Source: an uncultured Lachnospiraceae bacterium
GTDB taxonomy: Bacteria > Bacillota > Clostridia > Lachnospirales > Lachnospiraceae
Reading direction: 5' to 3'
DNA: 56,505 nucleotides
NCBI GenBank assembly: GCA_902772635.1
Contig: CACYBK010000100.1
Span: forward strand, 1-56,505
The first letter of the stretch is position 1. Each line of letters starts with the position of its first letter. The notes beneath the pieces are model-generated. The model was not told the DNA's origin. It did no database searches and was given only the letters and a program-made list of their open reading frames with translations. The position numbers and the translations under genes are program-made. Below are positions 14,494 to 23,953 of the stretch, piece by piece.

Positions 14494-15633
14494 TCAAAAC
14501 TTCAATGGCTTCATCTCATCGATATAGGTCTTTTTCGGCTGTATCCCCACATTAAGCACGAGACCTATCCCTATATAAAGGGTGATGAGCGAGGTCAGAC
14601 CATAGCTTACGAACGGGAGCGGAAGTCCGGTGTTCGGCAGCAGCCCCGTAACAACTGATATATTTACGAAGCTTTGTATGGCTATAAGTGAAGCGACTCC
14701 GACGCATATTATCTTTCCGGCCTGATCCTTTGCCTTCTTTGTCATCCGAAGGATCTCAAATGCGATGAGAAAGAGAAGGATGATGATCGCAACCGCTCCG
14801 ATGAAGCCCAGTTCCTCACCGGCGACCGCAAATATGAAATCCGTATGCGGCTCGGGAATGAAATTCCCGTTTTTCACTGAATAAGCCGAGGTGTTGTAAA
14901 GGCCCTTTCCAAGCATCTGCCCTGACCCTATAGCCATAATGGAATTCTGCTGCTGGTAGGCGTCTCCGGGATGCTCCTCGGGATGAAGCCAGGCAAGTAT
15001 ACGCCTGTCCTGATAGCCCTTAAGGAGGGACTTCCCCTGAAGCTCAAGTATGAGAAAGATCACGATTGCGGGAACAGTTACTCCCAGAACCACAACTACT
15101 ATCCTGTAGGTAAGGCCTGCCGCAAAAAACATCATAGCGATAGTTAGAAAGGTCACGATCGTAGTCGAAAGATCAGGCTCCCTTATTATGAGTACAAGTG
15201 GTATTGCTGCAAGTATGGCTGTCTTAAGCAAAGTCTTTGGCTTGTTGATATCCTCCTCATGCTTCATGAAATAGAAAGCAAAGAACAATATGAGCAGGAG
15301 TTTTGCAAACTCGGAAGGCTGGAAGGTAAAGCCGCCGATCCTAAGCCACCTGGTGGCGCCGGTTCCGGCATTGTAGCCGTATGGGGTAAAAACCGAAAGA
15401 AGCAATATTCCGGCTATGATGTAGTATACCCACGAAAACCTGATCACCAGAGAATAATCAATAAGAGCTACCACAGTCATTATTATGACACCGACGATCA
15501 TTCCGATTATCTGCTTGTTCTTGTAGTCCTCTCCTCCTGCGGAGCCAATGACAAGAACACCGATAACCGTAATAAGTATACAGTATACAATAAGCCTTAT
15601 ATTGATATATCTGAATTTGTAATTTCGAAACAT
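14494..15633 (-). CDS. rodA: RodA peptidoglycan glycosyltransferase (SEDS family)
   Basis: A 379-residue polytopic protein with about ten membrane helices. SEDS motifs: FQPSEFAKL, IREPDLST, EPHTDFIFAVAGEELGF and LPLPFVSYG. It polymerises lipid II during side-wall growth with the class B PBP encoded at 16345. The minC stop and rodA start overlap as TAATG. Context assigns it as RodA rather than FtsW or SpoVE. Confidence 0.93.
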   Translation of the reverse strand: MFRNYKFRYINIRLIVYCILITVIGVLVIGSAGGEDYKNKQIIGMIVGVIIMTVVALIDYSLVIRFSWVYYIIAGILLLSVFTPYGYNAGTGATRWLRIGGFTFQPSEFAKLLLILFFAFYFMKHEEDINKPKTLLKTAILAAIPLVLIIREPDLSTTIVTFLTIAMMFFAAGLTYRIVVVVLGVTVPAIVIFLILELQGKSLLKGYQDRRILAWLHPEEHPGDAYQQQNSIMAIGSGQMLGKGLYNTSAYSVKNGNFIPEPHTDFIFAVAGEELGFIGAVAIIILLFLIAFEILRMTKKAKDQAGKIICVGVASLIAIQSFVNISVVTGLLPNTGLPLPFVSYGLTSLITLYIGIGLVLNVGIQPKKTYIDEMKPLKF

Positions 15634-16322
15634 TATCTTCTACCGGAAAGAGCTTTGTTTTTCAGAGGTTCGATCAAAAGCTCATTGTCAAGGAGGAAAA
15701 CAGCCTTGGGCTGCAGAGGCTCCTCCTTTGAAAAAAGCTTTTTCTTTTGAATCTCATGAAAGGCTCCCTTTTTTTCTGCTATTTGTATATCATCAGAGTC
15801 AAAGCAAAGGGCCGAAACAAAAGCCTCCTTCTCTCCCTTTGTCCCTGCATGACAGCTGCCTTTTACTTCCCCCATCACTATGATGCTTCCTGCAGCTTCT
15901 ACAAGAGCATTTTCTCTTACATCTCCAAGTATCAAAATTGAGGAATCGCTATGAAGATCACGGCCGGGCTTGACCGAGTCTTTCACGATCTTCGCGTTCT
16001 CAAGAATACTCTCTGAAAAGAACCTGTCGGAAAGTTCAAGCATACGCCTGTCCTTTACAAGGTTTAAGTCTTCATCTATGACAAGGGTGATCCTTACCAT
16101 GGAGTTCAGCTCTATACATTCGCAGATTCCTTTCATCTCCTCTTCGGAAATGACCCTTCCGGAAAACATAATGGGAATAGCTATCTCACCGAAGAAGTCC
16201 CGTGATTCGGCGAATTTTCTGCAAACGCTGGTGCAAAGCTCAACAAACGGTGCGTCAGGATCAAGATAAAGGTTGATCCCGTCCTTCATACTTTTTATCA
16301 TGCAGTAATCATTGTCTGACAT
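15633..16322 (-). CDS. minC: Septum site-determining protein MinC
   Basis: About 229 residues. The N-terminal half fits the MinC_N fold weakly; the C-terminal half is a clear MinC beta-helix (SILILGDVRENALVEAAGSIIVMGEVKGSCHAG). MinC blocks FtsZ polymerisation away from mid-cell and normally needs MinD to reach the membrane. Here minD and minE, which usually follow minC in Clostridia, are absent and minC runs straight into rodA. At the position of the RSGQ motif tied to MinD binding I read KPGR. The ATG at 16322 (after AAAGGA) is preferred to upstream in-frame starts that would overlap the PBP2 gene. Confidence 0.85.
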   Translation of the reverse strand: MSDNDYCMIKSMKDGINLYLDPDAPFVELCTSVCRKFAESRDFFGEIAIPIMFSGRVISEEEMKGICECIELNSMVRITLVIDEDLNLVKDRRMLELSDRFFSESILENAKIVKDSVKPGRDLHSDSSILILGDVRENALVEAAGSIIVMGEVKGSCHAGTKGEKEAFVSALCFDSDDIQIAEKKGAFHEIQKKKLFSKEEPLQPKAVFLLDNELLIEPLKNKALSGRR

Positions 16323-16344
16323 AGTTTTTTTCCTTTGAAAATAA

Positions 16345-19200
16345 TCAGTCCTCTGTCCTGTTGTTCGTTGAAAGATCAAAGGCTTCCGTTCCAACCTGCT
16401 TCTTGTACTCTTCATAGCCAAAGGCGACCCCGAATATCCTCTTTGCACAATCAGCAGCGTTGTGTGAAGTGTAACCGAAGGGAATCCTCACTGCAAGGCT
16501 GAGTGACGGCGACTGCGACGGTGCATAGCCAACAAAAAGTGAGTGATTTGGCCTCACCCTTGATTCCTGGGCAGTTCCTGTCTTTCCGGAGCATTCCACG
16601 GGGAAGTTGTCAAAGGTATTCAGATCCTCAACCACCTGCCGCATGCCAAGATGTATGGCATCCCACCCGGTCTGATCGAGAACATCCACATGGGATTCCT
16701 TTTCCGAGCCAAAGGTCTGAAGAACGCTGCCGTCAGGACTTGTAATACTCCGAAGGAGCGAAAGCCTGTATACATCCCCCGAGGTCGAAAGAGCCGTCAC
16801 ATATCTCGCCAGAGAGATTGTCGTGAAGTTGTTGTCCGACTGACCTATAGCCGCCATTACCGGGTATTGTGTCGCAATGTGCGGGGTCTTTTCATCTGTC
16901 TCTATACCGGTCTTTCTGTCAAGACCAAAAAGCGATGCATATTCCTGTATCTTTGCGATACCGTTTCTGTCATTGTAGTTTTCCGAGCCGGCAAGCCTCC
17001 AGCCTACTTCGTAGAAGAAATAATTGCAGGAATCCTTTATTGCTTCAGACAGCTTTTCCTCTTCATGATTACTGGGATAGATCCAGCACCTCGGCCTGTT
17101 TGAAACCTTTTCAAATATGCCTTCGTCCTCGATGATGGTCTCAGTATCTATCACATGTTCTGCCAGTCCGGCAGTTGCGGTAACCAGCTTGAAGGTTGAC
17201 CCCGGAGCTGTTGACTGCTGGGTAGCGTGATTGTAGAGAGGCGATGCTCCGCTTGTTACAAGATAATTATAATAATCACTCTGAACCTTGTTTGCGAGTT
17301 TGTTCGTGTCATAACCGGGATATGAAACGCAGGCCAGAAGGCTTCCGTCCCTCGGATCTATGATGACGCAGGAGGCTGAGCAGGGATCGAGAGCCAGCTG
17401 ACCGGGAGTGATCTCGAGAGACTTGAGCTTATCCTTTATGAAGTCATAAGAACTGACATTTCCTGAAAGGACGTCCTGTCTGTCCTCTTCATTATACTCA
17501 AGTATACCCTGGTCGTAGAGGATCGCACAAAGTTCATTTCCTGTCACGATATCCTCTCTTACCGCATATTCATTCATCAGCCTGTCAAATTCCCTGTCAT
17601 CGGTAAGGGATTGGATTATATAATCAACGAGATTCAAGTACATCTCGTTTGAATCCGCATATTTTTTCCCTGTCTCATAGGCGTTGATATCTATCCAGTC
17701 CTTGCTGATGCAGTATTTCAGATATTCTCCTACAGAAAGCTTCTGGTCCTGCCACTGTTTCTGAGTCTCGTCCGACTCGTCTATGGCCTCTGAGACAAGC
17801 ACATTCTTTGATTTCAGATCCTTGATGATGTAGGTGGAATAGCTCTGGTATTCATCCGAAAGATTTCCGTAAACCTCTGCTTCCTCATCAAGAAGATCAT
17901 TCTTCAGGTTTGAAAGAGTCTCATCCTTTTTTCTTGCAAGCTTGTTGTAGACTTCCTTTTCAATATCTGAAGCGTTCTCGTCCCCCATTTTCTTTACTGA
18001 GATGAGGCCGTTCTTCAGGAAGGAAACATAGGCATCATACACAGGGATCAGGATGTCTGAAGCGTCCTTCTCGGGGTCGAGTTTGTATTCCCTGATATCC
18101 TTCAGTTTGGAGCATACTATTCCGGCGACCTCCTGTTCAAGCAGATCATATACATCAGACTGGAGTTTGACATCGATCGACATATAAGCCGAGTTTCCGG
18201 GAACAGGAGCGTTGTAGGAGGCTTTTTCTATCTCATTTCCCACATAGTCGACATAGACAGTCTCATTTCCCTTCCTTCCCGAAAGCTGTTCATTCAGATA
18301 CTGCTCTATTCCGCTCTTTCCAACCACATCAGTAAGGGAATAGATGTTTTTGTTGTTAGGGTCAGCTTCGATCAGGGCGTTGTACTCCTCTGCGGATATC
18401 GTGCCGGTATAGCCGATGAGGTTTGACATGCACTCCGCATAATCATACTGGCGCATGGAATCCTCTCTTACATTCACTCCGGTGAGGGTTGCCTGATTCT
18501 CCTTGATATATGCTACCGAACGCTCATTGACATCAGTTGCGATCACGGTATCTATGTATTTCTGAAACTGATGCAGCCACATCGCATAACGGACAACGCA
18601 TATCTTGTACCGCATCGATTCCTCATACTGGTCAGAGATACTGTAGCGCTTTTCATAAAGATATTTCATGATATCATCGGCTGAGACAGTCTTCTCGTCA
18701 AAGCCGCCGGTCTTGTTGTAAGAAAGGTCATGTGCCAGGGAATGTCCGAATACGTCGGCCCTGAAACGAAGGAGTGAGGTACCGGATGAATTGAAACGAT
18801 AATTGCCGTCGGATATCATTGAGATCCCGAAGTCATTGTCTATCTCATCTCCGCATCTTTCAAGATTTGAGATGATCTGATAGAGTTCCTCGTTCAAAAG
18901 CGCATTCTTTTTCTTTGTGGACTCGTAAGAGCCGGAGTCCACTATCGTTACAGAGTAGGAAAGCCTGTTGTAGGCAAGTAATACCCCGTTTCTGTCATAG
19001 ATGTTCCCGCGCGTTGCAGGAAGACTTTCGGTTCTTTCGGTCAGAAGATTGTAGCTGCTCTGATATTTTTCCCCGTTCATTATCTGAAGATAATAGAGTC
19101 TTCCGATAAGGACGGCTGTGAACAACAAAAAGACCGTGAGGATCACGGCACCTCTTTTTTGAAAGAACTTTTCTTTGATGAATTCAAAAAACTCAGACAA
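16345..19200 (-). CDS. mrdA: Elongasome penicillin-binding protein 2 with large insertion
   Basis: A 951-residue class B PBP, well above the usual 600-700. Membrane helix at about 17-37, dimerisation domain from LPATRGNIYDRNG, then a helical, charged insertion at about 360-605 before the transpeptidase domain (SASCVIIDPRDGS). Active site: Ser of PGSTFK near 668, SCN near 724 and KTGTAQ near 873. It cross-links new strands made by RodA during elongation. It overlaps mreD by 8 bases. All three catalytic motifs are intact. Confidence 0.93.
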   Translation of the reverse strand: MSEFFEFIKEKFFQKRGAVILTVFLLFTAVLIGRLYYLQIMNGEKYQSSYNLLTERTESLPATRGNIYDRNGVLLAYNRLSYSVTIVDSGSYESTKKKNALLNEELYQIISNLERCGDEIDNDFGISMISDGNYRFNSSGTSLLRFRADVFGHSLAHDLSYNKTGGFDEKTVSADDIMKYLYEKRYSISDQYEESMRYKICVVRYAMWLHQFQKYIDTVIATDVNERSVAYIKENQATLTGVNVREDSMRQYDYAECMSNLIGYTGTISAEEYNALIEADPNNKNIYSLTDVVGKSGIEQYLNEQLSGRKGNETVYVDYVGNEIEKASYNAPVPGNSAYMSIDVKLQSDVYDLLEQEVAGIVCSKLKDIREYKLDPEKDASDILIPVYDAYVSFLKNGLISVKKMGDENASDIEKEVYNKLARKKDETLSNLKNDLLDEEAEVYGNLSDEYQSYSTYIIKDLKSKNVLVSEAIDESDETQKQWQDQKLSVGEYLKYCISKDWIDINAYETGKKYADSNEMYLNLVDYIIQSLTDDREFDRLMNEYAVREDIVTGNELCAILYDQGILEYNEEDRQDVLSGNVSSYDFIKDKLKSLEITPGQLALDPCSASCVIIDPRDGSLLACVSYPGYDTNKLANKVQSDYYNYLVTSGASPLYNHATQQSTAPGSTFKLVTATAGLAEHVIDTETIIEDEGIFEKVSNRPRCWIYPSNHEEEKLSEAIKDSCNYFFYEVGWRLAGSENYNDRNGIAKIQEYASLFGLDRKTGIETDEKTPHIATQYPVMAAIGQSDNNFTTISLARYVTALSTSGDVYRLSLLRSITSPDGSVLQTFGSEKESHVDVLDQTGWDAIHLGMRQVVEDLNTFDNFPVECSGKTGTAQESRVRPNHSLFVGYAPSQSPSLSLAVRIPFGYTSHNAADCAKRIFGVAFGYEEYKKQVGTEAFDLSTNNRTED

Positions 19201-19732
19201 TTATCTTTGTCTCCCTTTGCTTCTGCTTTCCCATGAAATTGTATATCAAAAGCAGCGGCACATACAAAGCGACTGTTACAAGCATTGTATATACAGCCTC
19301 CGGAATGATGATGCTCTTGATATAAAACAGTACATCTGTCTTTTGCCTTGTGAAAAACAGGAAAAAATAGATCACAAAGCCATATATGATATCTGAAAGT
19401 CCCGTAAAGAGCAGGGGCAGTTTCAGATCCTCTCCGAAAAAGAATTTCCTGAAGGAACCGTTCAAAAAGCCTATGTAAAGATAAAGGAGGGCATACATCC
19501 CGAAATACTGCCCATGCATGAGATCAAGGAGAATGCCGGAAAAGAAGCCAACGAGCATGCCCTCAAGAGCTCCGTTTGAAAAGCCGGCGAAACAGACCAG
19601 GATAATGACACAGTTTGGAGTGATCCCGCCAAGAGCAAGATGGGGAAATACCGACTCCTGAAGGAGAAATACGAGTGCGATAAGTCCTGCCGTGATCAGT
19701 ATACGCTTTAATATATGCCGAAAGGAGCTCAT
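19193..19732 (-). CDS. mreD: Rod shape-determining protein MreD
   Basis: A 179-residue hydrophobic protein with five or six membrane helices, including GITPNCVIILVCFAGFSNGALEG and FFSGILLDLMHGQYFGMYAL, which match the family's NxLP/GFxxGLLxD pattern. It works with MreC to link cytoplasmic MreB filaments to the wall synthases. An ATGA overlap with mreC and an overlap with mrdA indicate one operon. Confidence 0.93.
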   Translation of the reverse strand: MSSFRHILKRILITAGLIALVFLLQESVFPHLALGGITPNCVIILVCFAGFSNGALEGMLVGFFSGILLDLMHGQYFGMYALLYLYIGFLNGSFRKFFFGEDLKLPLLFTGLSDIIYGFVIYFFLFFTRQKTDVLFYIKSIIIPEAVYTMLVTVALYVPLLLIYNFMGKQKQRETKIIV

Positions 19733-20598
19733 TTCAGTTCTCCCTGACTCGGTATTTCCTTTTTCTGGAGGATCACAAGAACCTCTGAAATATGTCTGAA
19801 ATCAGATACGGGGGTAATCTTTCCTGATTTTGTGAGTCTGTTCTGATCTTCATTGATCTCGGTGAGATAACCCACGAGCAGTCCCGGAACGAACTTGTCC
19901 GAAATACTGCTTGTGACAACGGGATCGCCCTGCTTTACGGCATTTTCCATATCCACAAGACCGGAAAAGTTGATCATCTGGCCTTCATTCATCGACTTCA
20001 GATTACCTGACACAATGAGTGTCGCCTGGGTGGTCGCAACCATTCCGCTGACATTGGAGGTATCATCCACGATAGTCCTTACCGTAGCAAAATGATCTCC
20101 TGTCTCCGTCACTATCCCGCACAGTCCCTTTGAGGAGAGCACGTTCATATTGACCTCGATGCCATCCGCCTTTCCTTTGTCGATCGTGAAGGAGGAAAAC
20201 CAGTTTCCCTGCCCCTTTGCGATAACGTGGGCACCGGTTGTCTCATAATTCGAATAGGTATCCTTGAGGGCGAGAAGGCTCCTTAAACGCTCTAGCTCAG
20301 CCTGATCCAGCTGCTCCTTTGAAAGCTCCTCTCTGAGTGATAGGGCTTCGAGGCGAAGCGCATCATTTTCAGCCTGAAGCTCCTCTTTGGTTCTTCGCTC
20401 ACTGACACTCTCCTTTATTCCGTCAGCCACGTAGGTAAGCCCCTTTTCCATGGGTACGAAAATACGAGCGGCAGCCTCTGTGAGGACTCCGCCCGAAAAC
20501 CCTGTGGCATATGAAAAGAAAAGAAGCAATATACATATACTCGTCAGGATAAACAGTATGTATTGAATGGGAATGGGATTCTTTTTCTTAACAGGCAT
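19729..20598 (-). CDS. mreC: Rod shape-determining protein MreC
   Basis: A 289-residue protein: a membrane helix at about 11-32, a coiled coil at about 65-105 (ELQAENDALRLEALSLREELSKEQ), then the beta-rich extracytoplasmic domain (VIAKGQGNWFSSFTIDKGKADGI, LCGIVTETGDHFATVRTI). MreC activates the PBP2/RodA pair from the outer face of the membrane. It starts 16 bases after mreB ends. Confidence 0.95.
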   Translation of the reverse strand: MPVKKKNPIPIQYILFILTSICILLLFFSYATGFSGGVLTEAAARIFVPMEKGLTYVADGIKESVSERRTKEELQAENDALRLEALSLREELSKEQLDQAELERLRSLLALKDTYSNYETTGAHVIAKGQGNWFSSFTIDKGKADGIEVNMNVLSSKGLCGIVTETGDHFATVRTIVDDTSNVSGMVATTQATLIVSGNLKSMNEGQMINFSGLVDMENAVKQGDPVVTSSISDKFVPGLLVGYLTEINEDQNRLTKSGKITPVSDFRHISEVLVILQKKEIPSQGELK

Positions 20599-20613
20599 CT
20601 TTATAACCCTTTT

Positions 20614-21627
20614 TCAGCGGAATATCCTTGAGCTGATACCATAGCCGTATCTTCTGCAATCCTCCTCGGAAACAACCTTACCAAGCCCCTTGGCTGCAGT
20701 AAGGCTCCCGTCCTCCGCTACATTTACAGCGATGTTTGTGATCGAGCGAACAAACTCCGAAACCCGATCAATGCTTGAACTTCCGCCCGTAAGATAGATT
20801 CCGGACCTTACTATGTCCTTCGCAAGTTCCGGGGGAACCTTCTCAAGTATCATTCGGATCGAATTCGAGATGGATGTGAGGTCATCCTTTATTGCCTCAT
20901 AGACGATATCGGATTTTAATGTCATCTCTATGGGGAGGCCGGAAACAACATCCCGTCCTACTACCTTCATCTCTTCCTTTCGGTCCGGAAGAGCACTTCC
21001 TATATTTTCCTTCAGTTCCTTCGCTGTCTTCATACCGATGACGAGATTGAACTTTCTCTTTAAGTAAGTAACTATCGAATCGTCCAGTTTGTTTCCGCCG
21101 AAGGTAATGAGGTTCGAAAGGACTATTCCGCCGAGTGAAATGACTGATATCTCTGTGGTATCCGCACCCATATCGACCGTCATGATCCCGGTGGGCTTTG
21201 ATATGTCAAGACCTATCCCGAGTGCATCCGCAAGAGGCTTCTCGCAAAGAAGAATGCTTCTTGCCTTGATCTTCGTCTTTGCAAAGATGTCATAAAAGGC
21301 CTTTTTTTCAACCTCGGTGATATCGGTAGGTACCGCAATGACTATGTCAGAACCCTTTACATGAGCCGAGAGCTTTTCGTCAAGCATTGAAAGAAGCATG
21401 GTCTGCATATTGTCAAAATCGGCAATGACACCATTTACTATGGGGAACGAGACATTTATTGTCTCGGGGGCTTTTTCATACATGGAATAAGCCTCGTCCC
21501 CGTAAGCATACATACGGTTCTTGCCAACTATGGCGATCGTGTTTTTTTCAGAGATGACTGTGCCCTTTGATCTGTCGAATATCTTCAGATTCCCGGTGCC
21601 CATGTCTATGCCAAAACCGTTTTGCAT
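20614..21627 (-). CDS. mreB: Actin-like shape protein MreB/Mbl
   Basis: A 337-residue actin-fold ATPase. Phosphate-1 GIDMGTGNLKIF at the N-terminus, connect-1, and phosphate-2 TVDMGADTTEISVISLGGIV; adenosine site LTGGSSSIDRV near residue 280. It forms membrane-bound filaments that orient wall synthesis. A GAGGAG site precedes the ATG. The 44-base gap upstream holds no promoter I trust. Firmicutes often have several paralogues; the mreCD context favours MreB. Confidence 0.95.
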   Translation of the reverse strand: MQNGFGIDMGTGNLKIFDRSKGTVISEKNTIAIVGKNRMYAYGDEAYSMYEKAPETINVSFPIVNGVIADFDNMQTMLLSMLDEKLSAHVKGSDIVIAVPTDITEVEKKAFYDIFAKTKIKARSILLCEKPLADALGIGLDISKPTGIMTVDMGADTTEISVISLGGIVLSNLITFGGNKLDDSIVTYLKRKFNLVIGMKTAKELKENIGSALPDRKEEMKVVGRDVVSGLPIEMTLKSDIVYEAIKDDLTSISNSIRMILEKVPPELAKDIVRSGIYLTGGSSSIDRVSEFVRSITNIAVNVAEDGSLTAAKGLGKVVSEEDCRRYGYGISSRIFR

Positions 21628-21671
21628 TTCAGCTCCTCAACATCATTATTTTTGAACAAACATAGTGCAGT

Positions 21672-22997
21672 TTAGCACAATAGCGACTTATCGTAAAGGT
21701 TGCGCTCATACATTTTTTGAAGTGCCATAAGGACTCCGAGACGACCGGAGGGCCAGGTGAGACCGCCCTGAAGAAAGACCCTGAAGGGTTCTCTCAAGGG
21801 TCCGTCTGCGGAAAGCTCAATGGAAGAGCCCTGAACAAAGGCTCCGGCGGCCATTATCACATCATCCGCATAGCCCGGCATATAGGAGGGCTCGGGAACG
21901 ACGAAGGAATCCACCGGGGCCGCCGCCTGTATGCCTTCGCAGAAGGCTATAAGAGCCTCGGGAGACTTCAGATCTATTGACTCTATGATGTCGCTTCTCT
22001 TTTCGTCATTTGCGGGGGACACTGTAAAACCGAGACGTGAAAAGCACTCCCCTGCAAATACCGCTGTCTTCATAGCGTTCTTCGTGATCTCGGGAGCGAG
22101 GAAAAAGCCCTGCATAAAAGGTCTTGTCATATCAAGGGAGGCACCGACCTCCTTTCCAAGTCCGGGTGAGGTAAGCCGAAAGGCCGCATTTTCTATCATG
22201 TCCTTTCTCCCGACAAGATAACCGCCAACCGGTGCAAGGCCGCCGCCGGGGTTCTTGATAAGGGAACCGACAAGAAGATCAGCCCCGACGAAAAGGGGCT
22301 CGTGAAGCTCAGTGAACTCTCCGTAGCAGTTGTCGATCATTATCCTTACATCAGGCTTTATGCCCCTGATAAAGGAGATAAGCTCTCCTATCTCGTCAAC
22401 GGTCAGTGTCTTTCTTGCGCCATACCCCCGGGAGCGCTGGATCGTGACAAGGGCTGTCCTATCATTAAGCTTCTTTTTGATGTCGTCAAAGTCAAAGTAT
22501 CTCCCGTCGATAAGGGGTGACTCGGCATAGCTGATCCCGTACTCCATCAATGATCCCTTTGTGGGATTGATCCCTATAACATCAAGAAGCGTATCATAGG
22601 GCTGCCCCACAGGTGAGAAAAGCTCATCGCCGGGACGCAGGTTTGAGAGGAGCGCAAGGGCGAGGGCGTGGGTTCCGCAGGTGATCTGGGGGCGGACAAG
22701 GGCATCATATTTTTCGTTGTCAGGATCCAAAAATTCTGAAAAATAATCCCGATAGACCTTCTCAAGCGTGTCTCTTCCATAATCGTTGTATCCGTAGCCT
22801 GTACTCACGGAAAAGCATTCCGTACTTACGCGGTTTTTCTGAAGGGAATGAAGTACTTTAAGGGAATTGATCTCTGCGATCTTTTCTATGCTTTTGAAGC
22901 GCTCAAAAAGCGCCTCTTCCACCCTCTCTCCAAAGGAAAGGACAGGTCTTTCGATCCCAAAGTTTTCGTAGCCAAATATTTCTTCTTTGATATCCAT
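21672..22997 (-). CDS. ynbB: PLP-dependent methionine gamma-lyase-like protein (YnbB family)
   Basis: About 441 residues, fold type I PLP enzyme related to cystathionine/methionine gamma-lyases. GTHALALALL at the cofactor-binding region, MIDNCYGEF with the PLP aspartate, and the Schiff-base lysine in GSLIKNPGGGLAP. It is often labelled aluminium resistance protein; its true substrate is unknown to me. The ATG at 22997 follows AGAAGG, which itself lies inside the longer frame from 23024, so the short start is preferred. It begins 2 bases after miaA. Confidence 0.87.
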   Translation of the reverse strand: MDIKEEIFGYENFGIERPVLSFGERVEEALFERFKSIEKIAEINSLKVLHSLQKNRVSTECFSVSTGYGYNDYGRDTLEKVYRDYFSEFLDPDNEKYDALVRPQITCGTHALALALLSNLRPGDELFSPVGQPYDTLLDVIGINPTKGSLMEYGISYAESPLIDGRYFDFDDIKKKLNDRTALVTIQRSRGYGARKTLTVDEIGELISFIRGIKPDVRIMIDNCYGEFTELHEPLFVGADLLVGSLIKNPGGGLAPVGGYLVGRKDMIENAAFRLTSPGLGKEVGASLDMTRPFMQGFFLAPEITKNAMKTAVFAGECFSRLGFTVSPANDEKRSDIIESIDLKSPEALIAFCEGIQAAAPVDSFVVPEPSYMPGYADDVIMAAGAFVQGSSIELSADGPLREPFRVFLQGGLTWPSGRLGVLMALQKMYERNLYDKSLLC

Positions 22998-22999
22998 TT

Positions 23000-23953
23000 C
23001 TAACCTTCTTTTTTTCGTATGCATTCAAGAATAAAATCAGCTTCCCTCTCCACATCATAGGAGAAATGCTCTGCGTCTATTATGATCGAGTCCTTCGGCG
23101 ACTGTCTTGAAAACCAGGTCACCTGCCGTTTTGCATAATGCCGGGTCTCCTTTTTGATCCGCTCTACCGCTTCCTCCAAAGAGCATTTTTCCTCGATAAC
23201 ATCCATGAGCTGCCTGTAGGAAAGAGCAAGCATTGAATTGTCATTCTGCCGAAGCCCCTTGTCATAAAGCCGTTTCACTTCGGAAAAAAGTCCCTCCTCC
23301 ATCATTTTATCGACGCGCTCATCGATCCTTTCATACATCCTTTCCCTGTCGTCCCTCATTATGAAAAATGAATAATCATAAGGGCTTTTTCTGCTCGAAC
23401 GCTGAGCATCATTATGAGACGAGATCGGAAAGCCGTTTTCATGGTAGAACACAAGCGCTCTCTTTACTCGTTTTACATTATTTTCATGAATGGTTTCAAA
23501 GGATATTTCGTCGCATTTTTTTAGAAGCTCATGGAAGGCCGTTTTCCCGTGCTCTGAAAGAAAATCGTCAAGATATTTTGAATAAGCGCTGTCAATTTCC
23601 TCATCAGGAAAATCAGTGTCATAGAGGACTGCATTTATGTAAAAGCCGGTCCCACCGCAGAGAACAGGCACAAGTGCATTCTCCCTGCAGTACGATATGC
23701 ATTTTTTTGCTTCCTCTTTGTAGCGTGCCGCCGAATATTCTTCGCCCGGCTCTGCTACATCTATCATGAAGTGGAAAATGCCCTCTTTTTCATCTTCTTT
23801 GATCTTTGCGGTTCCGATATCAAGACCTTTGTAAACCTGCATTGAGTCGGCTGATATCACGGCACCGTTTATCTTCTTGCAGAGTCTTATGGCAAGCGCG
23901 CTCTTCCCTATCCCGGTGGGACCGCATATTACTATGAGGCTGTTTTCATTCAT
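23000..23953 (-). CDS. miaA: tRNA dimethylallyltransferase
   Basis: A 317-residue enzyme adding a dimethylallyl group to A37 of tRNAs reading UNN codons. P-loop GPTGIGKSALA, ISADSMQVYKGLDIGTAK with the catalytic Asp, and GGTGFYINA. The ATGA overlap with mutL and order mutL-miaA are conserved. In many Clostridia hfq follows; here the next gene is ynbB, with no room for hfq. Confidence 0.96.
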   Translation of the reverse strand: MNENSLIVICGPTGIGKSALAIRLCKKINGAVISADSMQVYKGLDIGTAKIKEDEKEGIFHFMIDVAEPGEEYSAARYKEEAKKCISYCRENALVPVLCGGTGFYINAVLYDTDFPDEEIDSAYSKYLDDFLSEHGKTAFHELLKKCDEISFETIHENNVKRVKRALVFYHENGFPISSHNDAQRSSRKSPYDYSFFIMRDDRERMYERIDERVDKMMEEGLFSEVKRLYDKGLRQNDNSMLALSYRQLMDVIEEKCSLEEAVERIKKETRHYAKRQVTWFSRQSPKDSIIIDAEHFSYDVEREADFILECIRKKEG

